Positions 17,717 to 27,324 of a DNA stretch of 64,000 nucleotides are shown here, one piece after another. The translations under genes were made by a program, and so were the position numbers. Source of the stretch: Cellulosilyticum sp. I15G10I2 (lineage in GTDB: Bacteria; Bacillota; Clostridia; Lachnospirales; Cellulosilyticaceae); contig NZ_FMMP01000014.1 in NCBI RefSeq assembly GCF_900095725.1, forward strand, positions 1-64,000, given 5' to 3'. The notes under the pieces were generated by a model. The model had not been told where the DNA came from. It saw only the letters and a list, made by a program, of their open reading frames with translations, and ran no database searches. Within the stretch, counting starts at the first letter, position 1, and the number at the start of each line of letters is the position of its first letter.

Positions 17717-18580
17717 ATGTATGCGATAGAATTTAACCATGTAAAAAAGCAGCTAGGGAATTTTAAATTAGATATACCTAGTTTAGATATTAAGCAAGGG
17801 TATATTACAGGGTTTGTTGGAGAAAATGGAGCTGGGAAGACAACAACAATCCGACTTATTATGGATATGCTGATAGCTGATCAGGGGAAAATCCAAGTTT
17901 TGGGGATGGATACAAGAGAGAAAAGTGATTTAGTTAAAGAACATATTGGCTATGTTGGAGATCCTATGGGCTATCCGGAGGAAAGTCGATTAAAAGACAT
18001 TAAACGTATGCTTGCACCTTTTTATAAAACTTGGGATGAAACGTTATATAATAGATATATTAGGTCTTTTGCGATAGATCTCAATAAAAAATATACAGAT
18101 CTATCGGCAGGGCAGAAAAAACAATTTGCGCTTATTATGGCGCTTTCGCACAGACCAAAACTTATATTGCTTGATGAACCAACAGTTAATCTAGATCCTG
18201 TGGTTAGAAATGAAATTTTAGATATTCTTATGGAACATATGCAAAATGAAGAGGTCTCCGTTTTTTACTCAACGCACATTACCACAGACCTCGAAAAAGC
18301 AGCTGACTATATTGTTTATATTAAAGAGGGAAAGATTATGCTTAACCAGGAAAAACAACAACTCGTCACAGAGTATTGTATCGTAAAAGGTCCTAAGAGC
18401 TTACTAGAAAAGGATACTAAAAAGCACTTAATTGGTTTTAGAAAAACTAGTCTAGGATTTGAAGCGCTTGCAGTGGGTAGAAAACATATACAGGAGATTT
18501 TTGGAGAAGAAGTCAAGTATGTTACCCCAACTATTGAAGAGATCATGTTATTTTTATCAGAAAAGAAGGGAGTACAATAG
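17717..18580 (+). CDS. ABC transporter ATPase (YtrB-like)
   Basis: 287-aa ATPase with Walker A GENGAGKTT, signature LSAGQKKQF, Walker B LILLDEPTVNLDP and a C-terminal extension of about 80 residues usual in ABC-2 exporters. GGGGAGG at 17701-17707 selects ATG 17717; the frame opens at 17699. It pairs with the membrane protein at 18582. Likely an exporter or antibiotic-response transporter; the substrate is unknown. Confidence 0.88.
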   Translation: MYAIEFNHVKKQLGNFKLDIPSLDIKQGYITGFVGENGAGKTTTIRLIMDMLIADQGKIQVLGMDTREKSDLVKEHIGYVGDPMGYPEESRLKDIKRMLAPFYKTWDETLYNRYIRSFAIDLNKKYTDLSAGQKKQFALIMALSHRPKLILLDEPTVNLDPVVRNEILDILMEHMQNEEVSVFYSTHITTDLEKAADYIVYIKEGKIMLNQEKQQLVTEYCIVKGPKSLLEKDTKKHLIGFRKTSLGFEALAVGRKHIQEIFGEEVKYVTPTIEEIMLFLSEKKGVQ

Positions 18581-18581
18581 A

Positions 18582-19238
18582 ATGCATAAAGTAGGTTTGT
18601 TGGTTAAAAAAGACTTAATTTACCTTTATACTTCTTTAAGAAAGTTAATTTTTTTAGCAATCATATTTTCAGTTGTAATTCCAATAAGTAATGTGGTATT
18701 TGCTTTTGGTGTTCCTCTGATGATGGGGTATTTACTTACATATGCGGTTTTTGCATATGAGGAAAAAAATAAAATGCATTTATTCAATATGTCCTTACCT
18801 ATAAATAGAAAAGAGCTTTGTACTTGTAAATATGTAACAGCACTGATTTATATAGCTGCAAGTATTATACTAACGATGTTAGGGGCTGCATTATCTATTG
18901 CCATTCAAGAAACAGACAGTTGGAAGAATTCTATGAGTTTTACAGCCAGTGTAATGTGTATGCTGTTTGTAATTGCACTAACCTACCATGCGATTATCCT
19001 GCCGTTAATTATGTATTTTGAAACAATAAAAATGAAGTATATTATGTTTATACTTTATGTGAGTTCATTTGCAGCAGTAGGAGTATTAGGCGGAGAAAAT
19101 TTAACTAGAACACAAGTTTTTATCGAACAAAATTTAACTTATAAGATGAGTTTAGTGTTGCTGTTAGTAAGTATGTTATTATATATTATATCCTATAGTG
19201 TAAGTGTAAGTTTATACGCTTCTAAAGAGTTTAAGTGA
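18582..19238 (+). CDS. ABC-2 type transporter membrane protein
   Basis: 218-aa integral membrane protein with six hydrophobic spans, of the ABC2_membrane_5 type (LVKKDLIYLYTSLRK start; FNMSLPINRKELCTCKY after the third span). The frame extends upstream through the ATPase gene, but AAGGGAG and the ATG at 18582, 1 bp after the ATPase stop, define the start. Forms the channel for the ATPase at 17717. Confidence 0.83.
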   Translation: MHKVGLLVKKDLIYLYTSLRKLIFLAIIFSVVIPISNVVFAFGVPLMMGYLLTYAVFAYEEKNKMHLFNMSLPINRKELCTCKYVTALIYIAASIILTMLGAALSIAIQETDSWKNSMSFTASVMCMLFVIALTYHAIILPLIMYFETIKMKYIMFILYVSSFAAVGVLGGENLTRTQVFIEQNLTYKMSLVLLLVSMLLYIISYSVSVSLYASKEFK

Positions 19239-19275
19239 TAATCTTACTGAGATGATAGAACAGTTAATAAATTTT

Positions 19276-19311
19276 AAAACTCTTATACATAGAAGGTTAT
19301 AGGAGTTTTTT
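19276..19311 (+). terminator. terminator of the GntR-ABC operon
   Basis: AAAACTCTTATA pairs with TATAGGAGTTTT (one G-U), followed by TT. Confidence 0.8.
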
Positions 19312-19441
19312 AGTGTAACTTAGTAGAATATTACGCTCACATATTATCAATACTATGTTATAATTAACTTATAAAAATGGCAAATTATTTCATATAATTA
19401 ATAAGAGATATTAAGCTTTAAAACAAATACTAGGAGGCCGT

Positions 19442-20206
19442 ATGAGAATATTAATAACTAATGATGATGGTATTCATGCAAGAGGGATACAAGTGTTAGC
19501 TAAAGAGATGGCTAAAAAACACGAGGTTCTGATTGTTGCTCCAAGAGAGCAAAAGAGTGCATCGAGTCATTCTATTTCCATTCACGAACCTATAAGAGTA
19601 AGGGAAGAAAAGCTAGATGCACTGGCGTGTAAAGCTTATAGCGTAGTCGGCACACCAGCTGACTGTACACAGATAGGGGTATCTTTACTCGGCAAAAACA
19701 TAGATTTAGTATTATCAGGCATCAATAGAGGACTAAATTGCGGAACAGATATATTGTATTCAGGAACAGTATCAGCAGCAATCGAAGGTGCTATTTATAA
19801 CATTCCTTCAATTGCTGTTTCAATGGAAGTGGATTGGGAGAAAGAAGATGAAACATATGAAAAAGCTGCGAGGTGGACAAGTAAAATCATTGATTGCGCT
19901 TATCATACGCATCTAAGAAAAAATGTAGTACTTAATTTAAATATTCCTCACATAAATGAAGATGCAATTAAAGGATTAAAGGTATGCCGACTTGGAAAAT
20001 CTACGTATCAAACAGAATATGTGTTAGTAGAAGAAAAAGATGATAAGGTTTATACTGTAAAGGGAACAAGAAACAAAATAGAGGAAGAAGATTCAGATCT
20101 CTATTATTTATCACAAGGATATGTTACCTTAACGCCTCTTCATTTTGATTTTACGGATTTTAAATTATTAGACGAAGTGGAAAAACATTTTAATAACAAT
20201 AACTAA
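19442..20206 (+). CDS. surE: 5'/3'-nucleotidase SurE
   Basis: 254-aa metal-dependent nucleoside monophosphate phosphatase. Metal ligands D8 and D9 (TNDDG), the VAPREQKSASSHSIS segment, SGINRGLN and YSGTVSAAIEGA are all family signatures. TAGGAGG before ATG 19442. Monocistronic between a terminator and the sugar kinase, with a TATAAT at about 19354. Role in nucleotide pool or stationary-phase survival is known for the family only. Confidence 0.94.
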   Translation: MRILITNDDGIHARGIQVLAKEMAKKHEVLIVAPREQKSASSHSISIHEPIRVREEKLDALACKAYSVVGTPADCTQIGVSLLGKNIDLVLSGINRGLNCGTDILYSGTVSAAIEGAIYNIPSIAVSMEVDWEKEDETYEKAARWTSKIIDCAYHTHLRKNVVLNLNIPHINEDAIKGLKVCRLGKSTYQTEYVLVEEKDDKVYTVKGTRNKIEEEDSDLYYLSQGYVTLTPLHFDFTDFKLLDEVEKHFNNNN

Positions 20207-20335
20207 CTTGACGAAATAGAAGAGGATATTCAAATAAATAGATATAAAATGATAAATAGAAATCTTAGAAATTATGATATAATATAGAGAAACAACATTG
20301 TAAAAAAGATTAAAAGATGCAAAGGAGAATGGGAT

Positions 20336-21283
20336 ATGGCTAAGATTATTTGCCCAGGGGAGTTGTTAATTGATTTTGTGTGTGATGATAGGGATACAAA
20401 ACTTCAAGATGGCGAACACTTTATAAAAAAAGCAGGAGGTGCTCCGGCTAACGTATGTGCAGCTATTGTAAAGCTAGGGTCCACGGCGGCTTTTGTAGGT
20501 AAAGTAGGAAAAGATAGTTTCGGAAGATTTTTACATGACATGGTAGAAAACTTAGGGGTAGAGACTAAATATTGTCTGGAAGATGATAAATATAACACAA
20601 CCCTTGCATTTGTATCATTAACAGCAGACGGCGAAAGAGATTTCGAGTTTATGCGGGGTGCAGATGAAAATTTAAAAGTGGAAGATATTTTCTTTGAAGA
20701 TTTTAGTGAAAGCACCATTATTCATCTAGGAAGTGCCACAGCACTACTCGGCGGAGAACTTTATAAAACGTATTTAGCTTTTACAGATTATGCACTCAAA
20801 AATAATAAAGTCATTTCTTTTGATCCTAATTTTAGAGAAGCTCTTTTTGGGGAGAACCCAAGCTTATTTAGAGAAAGATGTAAGGAAGTTATAAAAGTAT
20901 CAGATATTATCAAAGTATCTTTAGAGGAAGCAAACCTTATTACAGAAGAAGACGATGAAATAAAGATGATAGATAAGCTGCATGATCTTGGAGCAAAAGT
21001 CGTAACGATCACCAAAGGAAAAGATGGTTCAATACTATCTATTCATAAAGAGAAAGTGATTGTGCCGAGTGTACCTGTTAAGATGGTTGACGCTACAGGA
21101 GCGGGGGATGCTTATATAGGGGCAGTCCTAGCACAAATAGCGGAAGAAAAAAATCCAAAAGATACTTTGGCAAATATTAAAAAAATGAAAGAGATTATTG
21201 CTGTAGCGAATAAAGTAGGCGCTAAAACGACAGAAAGCTATGGTGCCATACAAGCTATTCCACGTTTAGAAGACATTTTATAG
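20336..21283 (+). CDS. PfkB-family sugar kinase, fructokinase-like
   Basis: 315-aa ribokinase-fold kinase. N-terminal sugar-binding GGAPANVCAAIVKLG and C-terminal anion hole/catalytic DATGAGDAYIGAVLAQI, where the last Asp of the GAGD motif is the base. The overall pattern (PGELLIDFVCD start, FDPNFREALFG, KVSLEEANLIT) is closest to bacterial fructokinases of the ScrK type. AAAGGAG, ATG 20336; TATAAT at about 20276-20281. Monocistronic. No sucrose genes adjoin it, so the physiological sugar is uncertain. Confidence 0.85.
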   Translation: MAKIICPGELLIDFVCDDRDTKLQDGEHFIKKAGGAPANVCAAIVKLGSTAAFVGKVGKDSFGRFLHDMVENLGVETKYCLEDDKYNTTLAFVSLTADGERDFEFMRGADENLKVEDIFFEDFSESTIIHLGSATALLGGELYKTYLAFTDYALKNNKVISFDPNFREALFGENPSLFRERCKEVIKVSDIIKVSLEEANLITEEDDEIKMIDKLHDLGAKVVTITKGKDGSILSIHKEKVIVPSVPVKMVDATGAGDAYIGAVLAQIAEEKNPKDTLANIKKMKEIIAVANKVGAKTTESYGAIQAIPRLEDIL

Positions 21284-21329
21284 AAACATTGAATAGATAC
21301 ATTTAAACGCTATGCATTGAGCTAAAGAG

Positions 21330-21375
21330 CTGTCATACTAAATGTCATTAGGATATTTAGTATGACAGTTTATTA
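21330..21375 (+). terminator. terminator after the sugar kinase
   Basis: Perfect 14-bp stem CTGTCATACTAAAT/ATTTAGTATGACAG (21330-21343, 21355-21368), then TTTATTATT. Confidence 0.85.
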
Positions 21376-21493
21376 TTATGTTAAAAGATACGTGCATAGG
21401 AATACATTGCAGTAAACAAAGCGATTATGTTATACTGTCAATCAATACGAAAATTTAAAAATTAAGTGTAGTAGAAAGTTTACAGGGGGAACT

Positions 21494-22384
21494 ATGAATA
21501 ATACAAGAAAGATACCTGCTTGGATTGGAGATTTATTACTTGTTATTACAGCTCTTGTTTGGGGAGGCGGATTTATTGGAGTTCAAAAGTCATTGGAGAC
21601 CATTACACCTTTTTATATGATAGGATTTAGATTTGCGATAGCTTCTATAATGCTTCTGATTGTTTTTTGGAAAAAAATAAGAAAAGTTAAGTTAAGTGAT
21701 TTACTAGCAGGAGGAATAATAGGAGCTTTTTTATTTTTGGGATTTACTTTTCAAACAACAGCAGCTCTTTACTTAAATATAGGTAAGCTTGCTTTTTTAA
21801 CAGCACTTAATGTGCTTGTAGTCCCTTTTTTAGTGTATATAGTTTATAGAGAACATATTAAAAGCTATAATGTTATAGCAGGATTTATAGCTGTAATAGG
21901 TTTTGGCTTTTTGAATCTTACAAAGGATACGGGGTTAAGTTTAGGGATAGGCGAAATATTAGGTGTAATGTGTGCAGTTGCTTTTGCAGCCCATATTACA
22001 GCTTTGGGACATTATTCAAAAAAAGATGATCTTATTATATTAGCTGTTCTTCAAATGATAGTATGTTGTATTTTGGGCTTTATTTGTGCCTTTATCTTTG
22101 AAAAACCACCGGCGCAAGTAACTATGGAAATGGCTGTTCCAATTATATACTTAGGTGTGTTTAGTACATTTATTGCATTTTTATTCCAAACCATAGGTCA
22201 AAAGTATACCTCATCATCAAGAGCTGCACTAATATTGTGTACAGAGTCGGTTTTTGGAATTGTTTTTTCTGTCCTTTTTCTAAAAGAAGTTGTTACGATT
22301 AATATTATAGTAGGTGCAGTACTTATATTTGGAAGTGTTGTACTCGCAGAATACATGCATATAAGAGCAACTGTAAAAGCATAA
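21494..22384 (+). CDS. EamA/DMT-superfamily transporter
   Basis: 296-aa membrane protein with ten predicted spans made of two EamA repeats (residues about 12-140 and 155-290). Visible marks are ALVWGGGFIGVQKSL in the first helix and AALILCTESVFGIVFSVLFLKE in the ninth. Members export metabolites or amino acids. CAGGGGGA before ATG 21494. Its neighbours give no clue to substrate. Confidence 0.88.
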   Translation: MNNTRKIPAWIGDLLLVITALVWGGGFIGVQKSLETITPFYMIGFRFAIASIMLLIVFWKKIRKVKLSDLLAGGIIGAFLFLGFTFQTTAALYLNIGKLAFLTALNVLVVPFLVYIVYREHIKSYNVIAGFIAVIGFGFLNLTKDTGLSLGIGEILGVMCAVAFAAHITALGHYSKKDDLIILAVLQMIVCCILGFICAFIFEKPPAQVTMEMAVPIIYLGVFSTFIAFLFQTIGQKYTSSSRAALILCTESVFGIVFSVLFLKEVVTINIIVGAVLIFGSVVLAEYMHIRATVKA

Positions 22385-22394
22385 AATAAACAGC

Positions 22395-22423
22395 TTGCAA
22401 AAGTATATAAGGATCTATATAAT
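22395..22423 (+). promoter_or_regulatory. promoter of the queT leader
   Basis: TTGCAA (22395-22400), 17-bp spacer, TATAAT (22418-22423); start expected near 22430, about 14 nt before the riboswitch. Confidence 0.7.
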
Positions 22424-22443
22424 GAAAAAGGAAAATTGCATAT

Positions 22444-22483
22444 AGACAGTTCGTGAACCTCCTGTCTTTAAATAAAACTACGG
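22444..22483 (+). promoter_or_regulatory. preQ1-I riboswitch
   Basis: P1 stem AGACAG (22444-22449) with CTGTCT (22462-22467), a 12-nt loop TTCGTGAACCTC ending in the C expected to pair with preQ1, then an A-rich tail TTAAATAAAACTACGG. Loop CGTG (22452-22455) can form the pseudoknot with tail TACG (22479-22482). Loop length and tail match the Bacillus subtilis and Thermoanaerobacter class I aptamers, with the pseudoknot bases changed in a compensating way. The downstream gene is a QueT transporter, which fits. Confidence 0.8.
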
Positions 22484-22576
22484 TGAATAAAAAAGTTGAT
22501 TTACATAGTCTTATAAAAGATTATTTTCTGTTAATAAACTTAGATATTTGCTAGGATTTATAATTAAGTATTTTAT

Positions 22577-22683
22577 TGAGGGCCGCTTGGCAGCCAGGGG
22601 ATATTTTTTGCCTCTCCCGCCTACCCACAGCCAAACCCGAGTCGAGTCAAAAAACATCCCCTGACTACCTCGCTGGTATTTAT
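22577..22683. repeat. GC-rich inverted-repeat element within the queT leader
   Basis: CAGGGGATATTTTTTG (22595-22610) and CAAAAAACATCCCCTG (22648-22663) form a 16-bp stem with one mismatch around a 37-nt C-rich centre (G-rich on the - strand, with three GGG runs). It is far richer in GC than its surroundings. Looks like a small insertion into the leader RNA. No supported ORF. Confidence 0.55.
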
Positions 22684-22831
22684 CAGTTATAAATATACTT
22701 ATTAAATTCAAACATAGTTTATATATGAGCCTATGTGTTAAGCTAAATCTATTTATAGAAGAAAATAATACAATACATATTACTTTATAAGGTATTTAGA
22801 AAGCGTGTAATAAACTAGAAGAAGTCTATTT

Positions 22832-22860
22832 GTCGTAGGAATTTATCCTGCGACTTTTTT
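22832..22860 (+). terminator. terminator in the queT leader (candidate riboswitch expression platform)
   Basis: GTCGTAGGA/TCCTGCGAC (22832-22840, 22846-22854, one G-U) followed by TTTTTT, 90 bp before queT. CGTAG in its left arm is complementary to CTACG in the riboswitch tail, so the tail could act as antiterminator. Confidence 0.7.
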
Positions 22861-22949
22861 ATTATGTGGAAAAAAAGAGTGAAACTCATTTTTCAAACAG
22901 GAGTATAATGGGAAACAGTAATATGCACAATAATCACAAGGAGGATATT

Positions 22950-23459
22950 ATGAAAATTACAACTAAAATTATTGTAAAAACAGCTGCAGTAGCAGCCATT
23001 TATACAGTGTTTACATTAGGACTTGCTTTTATGAGCTATGGAAACATTCAGTTTAGGGTATCAGAGATTATGACACTTTTAGCCTTTTTTGATCCAACCT
23101 ATATTGGGGGACTAACACTTGGATGTTTTCTTGCAAATTTATTAGGACCAAATGGGTTGCCGGATGCACTTATAGGTACGCCAGCTACGTTTATTAGTGT
23201 TATTGCTATTGCTATAACAGGCAAAGTGACTAAAAAAAGTAAGATAGGATTACTTATAGCTTCTTTGTGGCCTACGGTATTTAATGGGTTAATAATAGGA
23301 TATCTGCTGCATAAAATGTTTAACCTGCCGCTTTTACTAACGATACTAGAGGTAGCAGCAGGAGAGTTTACAGTTATAACCCTAGTTGGGGTACCAATAT
23401 TTCTTATTCTTTTAAATAAGTATAATCATTTATTAACAACAATTTTTAAAAATCAGTAA
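22950..23459 (+). CDS. queT: queuosine precursor transporter QueT family
   Basis: 169-aa membrane protein with five to six spans: TAAVAAIYTVFTLG, GNIQFRVSEIMTLLAFFDPTYIGGLTLGCFLANLLG and a final VPIFLILL helix, the pattern of the QueT family of ECF-type S components for preQ1/preQ0. The frame opens at 22866 but AAGGAGG just before ATG 22950 fixes the start. The preQ1 riboswitch 470 bp upstream and the terminator at 22832-22860 make preQ1 the likely substrate and effector. Confidence 0.85.
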   Translation: MKITTKIIVKTAAVAAIYTVFTLGLAFMSYGNIQFRVSEIMTLLAFFDPTYIGGLTLGCFLANLLGPNGLPDALIGTPATFISVIAIAITGKVTKKSKIGLLIASLWPTVFNGLIIGYLLHKMFNLPLLLTILEVAAGEFTVITLVGVPIFLILLNKYNHLLTTIFKNQ

Positions 23460-23487
23460 TAAAAATAGTTTTTTTTTCTAATATTAA

Positions 23488-23514
23488 GAAGGATATTTGT
23501 TTTTTTTATCGAAT
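23488..23514 (+). promoter_or_regulatory. sigma-H promoter of hpf
   Basis: GAAGGATAT (23488-23496), 11 bp, ATCGAAT (23508-23514) matches the sigma-H consensus RnAGGAwWW-N11-12-RnnGAAT at every defined position, 60 bp before the hpf start. Confidence 0.75.
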
Positions 23515-23573
23515 AATATAAGTATAGTCAAGTCATCAAAAGACATGTGATTTGGCTGAAAGGAGAGAGAGAG

Positions 23574-24107
23574 ATGAAACATAACATTACTGGCAAAAAT
23601 ATTGACCTTACAGCAGCACTCGAAAATGCAGTTGTAGAAAAACTTAATAAGCTTGATAAATATTTTAGTGACAATGTAGAAGCTCAAGTTACACTCATAG
23701 TAGAAAAATTGAGTCATGTTATTGAAATAACAATTCCTTTTAATGGTTCTGTACTACGTGCAGAAGTAGAAGGCAAGAATATGTACAATATTATTGATGA
23801 TGCAGTAGCTATCATTGAAAAACAAGTTAATAAATTCAAAAATAAATTAAGATCTAAGCATAGAAATAATGCACCAAGTTTTACACCAGCATTTATGCAT
23901 CTAACTGATGAAGCTGAGGACGCTATAAAAATAGATAAAAGAAAGAAATTTGCTATTAAGCCTATGGATGCTGAAGAAGCAGTTATGCAAATGGAGCTTG
24001 TAGGACATAATTTCTTCGTATATCTAGATGCAGATACAGAAGAGGTAAATGTAGTTTATAAGAGAAGAAATGGAACATATGGTCTTATAGAACCAACTTT
24101 AGATTGA
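23574..24107 (+). CDS. hpf: long-form ribosome hibernation promoting factor
   Basis: 177-aa protein: N-terminal S30AE domain (1 to about 100, MKHNITGKNIDLTAALENAV) that occupies the decoding centre, a linker, and the C-terminal dimerisation domain (about 120-177, FAIKPMDAEEAVMQMELVGHNFFVYLDADTEEV), which together make 100S ribosome dimers. Start ATG 23574 has AAAGGAGAG; the frame runs on to 23547. The sigma-H promoter agrees with B. subtilis yvyD, which is known to use sigma-H and sigma-B. hpf next to secA is the usual Firmicutes order. Confidence 0.94.
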   Translation: MKHNITGKNIDLTAALENAVVEKLNKLDKYFSDNVEAQVTLIVEKLSHVIEITIPFNGSVLRAEVEGKNMYNIIDDAVAIIEKQVNKFKNKLRSKHRNNAPSFTPAFMHLTDEAEDAIKIDKRKKFAIKPMDAEEAVMQMELVGHNFFVYLDADTEEVNVVYKRRNGTYGLIEPTLD

Positions 24108-24120
24108 TAGAATAAATGTA

Positions 24121-24177
24121 AAAGAGTATTGGAGAGGTTTCGCTTTTATAAGCAACCTTGCCAATACTCTTTTTTTA
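24121..24177 (+). terminator. terminator after hpf
   Basis: AAAGAGTATTGG/CCAATACTCTTT with an inner GGTT..GCTT/AAGC..AACC helix, then TTTTTTT. Confidence 0.9.
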
Positions 24178-24413
24178 TTTGCTACAGAAGGCTAATTAAG
24201 GTATATGACAAAAGGTTAATATAATATATTGAGTTTTCTACATATATTATTTATCATATATGTGTACAATAAGACATGATAGTTTGATATGTTTTTAACT
24301 TCAATTTCTTGTGCAACTAAAGCCGCAGCGTAAAAAATACTGCAAAAATAAAACATTAATATTGGTATACATTGTTTTATGCTATTGTGGGCATAATTGG
24401 ATAATGTGTATGG

Positions 24414-24442
24414 TTGTAATAAACTTGAATATTTGCTATACT
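24414..24442 (+). promoter_or_regulatory. secA promoter
   Basis: TTGTAA (24414-24419), 17-bp spacer, TATACT (24437-24442). The rest of the 24178-24521 gap is AT-rich without other recognisable features. Confidence 0.55.
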
Positions 24443-24521
24443 TAATGATAGTGTTTACATATATAACTAGAATAATAGCTAAGTATAGAGAGTGTTTAAA
24501 TATAAGAAGAGGGTGAAAAGG

Positions 24522-27098
24522 TTGAAGTTACTTGAGAAGATTTTTGGAAGTCATTCCGAAAGAGAATTAAAAAGAATAGAACCTATTGTCAATCAGATAG
24601 AATCTTACGATGAAGCAATGCAGAAATTAACAGATGATGAACTTAAAGCGAAAACTATTGAGTTTAAAGAACGCCTTGAAAAAGGTGAAACATTAGATGA
24701 TATTTTACCAGAAGCTTATGCTGTGTGTAGAGAAGCGGGATACCGTGTACTTAATATGAAACACTTTAGAGTACAATTAGTTGGTGGGGTTATTCTGCAT
24801 AATGGACGTATTGCAGAAATGAGAACAGGTGAAGGTAAAACATTAGTTGCGACACTGCCTGTATATCTTAATGCTTTAGAAGGCAAAGGCGTACATGTTG
24901 TTACAGTTAACGACTACCTTGCAAAACGTGACTCGGAGTGGATGGGACAACTGTATACGTTTTTAGGACTAAGCGTAGGCTGCATATTAAGTAATATGGA
25001 AAATGCAGACAGAAGAGAAGCTTATAACTGTGACATTACCTATGGAACAAATAATGAATATGGTTTTGATTATTTACGTGACAATATGGTTTTATATGCA
25101 GAAGAAATGGTACAAAGAGACCTTCACTATGCTGTTATTGACGAGGTTGACTCTGTGCTTATAGATGAAGCAAGAACTCCGCTTATTATTTCGGGCGCAG
25201 GTTCTAAGTCCACACATCTTTATAAAGCAGCTGATATTTTTGTACGCAGATTAAAAAAAGGAAGACTGCTAGGTGAAGAAACGGCTATGTCTACTTTAAT
25301 GCGTGAAGAAATCGAAGAAGAAGGCGATTTTGTAGTTGATGAGAAGCAAAAGACAGTTACACTGACAGCAGAAGGTGTAAAAAAAGCAGAACAATACTTT
25401 GGTATAGAAAATCTAGCTGATCCGGATCAGATGGATATTCAGCACCATATTACAATAGCACTTAAAGCGCATAATCTTATGCATAGAGAAAAAGATTATA
25501 TAGTAAGTGAGGAAGGTGAAATTATCATTGTAGATGAATTCACAGGACGTCTAATGGATGGCCGAAGATATTCAGATGGTCTTCACCAAGCTATTGAGGC
25601 TAAAGAAGGTGTAGAAGTTAAAAAAGAAAGTCAGACTCTTGCAACGATTACCTTCCAAAACTATTTCAATAAATACACTAAGAAATCAGGGATGACAGGT
25701 ACAGCATTAACAGAAGAACATGAATTTAGAGATATTTATGGGATGGATGTTATTGTTATACCAACCAATAAACCTATTAAACGTGTAGATCATGCTGATA
25801 TTGTTTATAAAACAGAGGCTGCAAAATTTGATGCTGTTATTCAGGATATTAAGGAATGCAATGAAAAAGGACAGCCGGTTCTTGTGGGTACAGTAACCAT
25901 TGATACATCTGAGCTTTTAAGTAAGCTGCTTAAAAGAGAAGGCGTAAAACATCAAGTGCTTAATGCTAAATACCATGCTAAAGAGGCTGAAATCGTTTCT
26001 GAGGCAGGTAAAAAAGGAGCTGTTACGATAGCGACTAACATGGCAGGACGCGGAACAGATATTAAGCTTGAAGAAGGCGTGCAAGAACTTGGCGGGCTTA
26101 AAATAATTGGTACAGAGCGCCATGAGTCAAGACGTATTGATAACCAGCTTCGTGGACGTTCAGGCCGTCAAGGAGATCCAGGTGCATCAAGATTTTATTT
26201 AGCACTTGAAGATGATCTCATGAGACTGTTTACACCAGAAGCAACACTTAAAATGTTTGATGCATTAGGTATTCCAGATGATGAACCTATTGAACATAAA
26301 ATTCTGACCCGTGCTATAGAACGTGCTCAGACAAAAGTAGAGAGCAATAACTTCTCTGTTCGTAAACATTTATTAGAATATGATAAAATAATGAATGAGC
26401 AACGTGAGATTATATATGGTGAACGTTTTAAAGTGCTTAAAAATGAAAATCTACGTAATAAAGTAGTTGATATGGCTAAAGAAGTAGTGAGTAAGGCTGT
26501 TGATAATTGTACTAATGGTATTGAATATGCAGAAGAGTGGGATCTTGCAAGTATGATGGAACATCTTCGCAGTATTATTCCTTTTGAAGCAGTTTCATTT
26601 ACTAAAGAAGAGCAAGAAAACCTTACAGTAGAAAGCTTAAAAGAACTTCTAAGTGAAAAAGCAGAGAAATTATATGAACAAAAGGAACTTGAAATTGGTG
26701 AGCAGCTTAGAGAAATCGAACGTGTATTACTTCTTAGAGTTATTGACCAGAAATGGATGGATCATTTAGATAATATGGAACAAATGAAGCAAGGGATTAA
26801 TTTGCAGGCATATGGACAAAGAGATCCACTTGTGGAATACCGTTTCTTAAGTTTTGATATTTTTGAAGAGATGATAGAAAATATACAAGAAGAAACAGTA
26901 AGAGCACTTTATCATGTAAGGATTATTGTGAATAAAGAAATCAAGAGAGAGAGAGTAGCAGAACCAATAGCTACGAATCACGAAGATACAAGTTTAGGTG
27001 CAAAACCAATTGTTAGAAAAGAAAAGATAGGCAGAAATGACCCTTGCCCATGTGGAAGTGGTAAAAAGTATAAAACCTGCTGCGGTAAAAGTGCGTAA
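24522..27098 (+). CDS. secA: preprotein translocase ATPase SecA
   Basis: 858-aa motor of Sec secretion. Walker A MRTGEGKT (100-107), [32 protein letters not shown] and a C-terminal zinc site in [18 protein letters not shown]. The frame opens at GTG 24492, but family N-termini ([15 protein letters not shown]) and the spacing from AGAGGG support TTG 24522. It lacks the downstream prfB seen in Bacillus. Confidence 0.96.
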   Translation: MKLLEKIFGSHSERELKRIEPIVNQIESYDEAMQKLTDDELKAKTIEFKERLEKGETLDDILPEAYAVCREAGYRVLNMKHFRVQLVGGVILHNGRIAEMRTGEGKTLVATLPVYLNALEGKGVHVVTVNDYLAKRDSEWMGQLYTFLGLSVGCILSNMENADRREAYNCDITYGTNNEYGFDYLRDNMVLYAEEMVQRDLHYAVIDEVDSVLIDEARTPLIISGAGSKSTHLYKAADIFVRRLKKGRLLGEETAMSTLMREEIEEEGDFVVDEKQKTVTLTAEGVKKAEQYFGIENLADPDQMDIQHHITIALKAHNLMHREKDYIVSEEGEIIIVDEFTGRLMDGRRYSDGLHQAIEAKEGVEVKKESQTLATITFQNYFNKYTKKSGMTGTALTEEHEFRDIYGMDVIVIPTNKPIKRVDHADIVYKTEAAKFDAVIQDIKECNEKGQPVLVGTVTIDTSELLSKLLKREGVKHQVLNAKYHAKEAEIVSEAGKKGAVTIATNMAGRGTDIKLEEGVQELGGLKIIGTERHESRRIDNQLRGRSGRQGDPGASRFYLALEDDLMRLFTPEATLKMFDALGIPDDEPIEHKILTRAIERAQTKVESNNFSVRKHLLEYDKIMNEQREIIYGERFKVLKNENLRNKVVDMAKEVVSKAVDNCTNGIEYAEEWDLASMMEHLRSIIPFEAVSFTKEEQENLTVESLKELLSEKAEKLYEQKELEIGEQLREIERVLLLRVIDQKWMDHLDNMEQMKQGINLQAYGQRDPLVEYRFLSFDIFEEMIENIQEETVRALYHVRIIVNKEIKRERVAEPIATNHEDTSLGAKPIVRKEKIGRNDPCPCGSGKKYKTCCGKSA

Positions 27099-27110
27099 AA
27101 AGAGTTGTAT

Positions 27111-27146
27111 AAAAAAGGATTATAGCTTGGGCTATAGTCCTTTTTT
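27111..27146 (+). terminator. secA terminator
   Basis: AAAAAAGGATTATAGC pairs with GCTATAGTCCTTTTTT (one G-U) over a TTGG loop. Confidence 0.92.
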
Positions 27147-27324
27147 ATTTGAAAAAATATTAATTTGTGTATTGTGCATAATTAAAAAGGTGAAAGATAG
27201 TTAGATATATCCTAACATACGATTTTTAAATATATCCAATAAGTATAATAATTTTTATGAATATACAGCATAATGCTGCATATAATAAATTTGGTTATTT
27301 TAAAGGAGAGGATGAGGGATATAG

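Noticed and set aside
22511-22711. 66-aa open frame on the - strand across the GC-rich hairpin
   Set aside because: It reads through the inverted repeat; composition reflects the palindrome, not a protein, and no RBS is seen.
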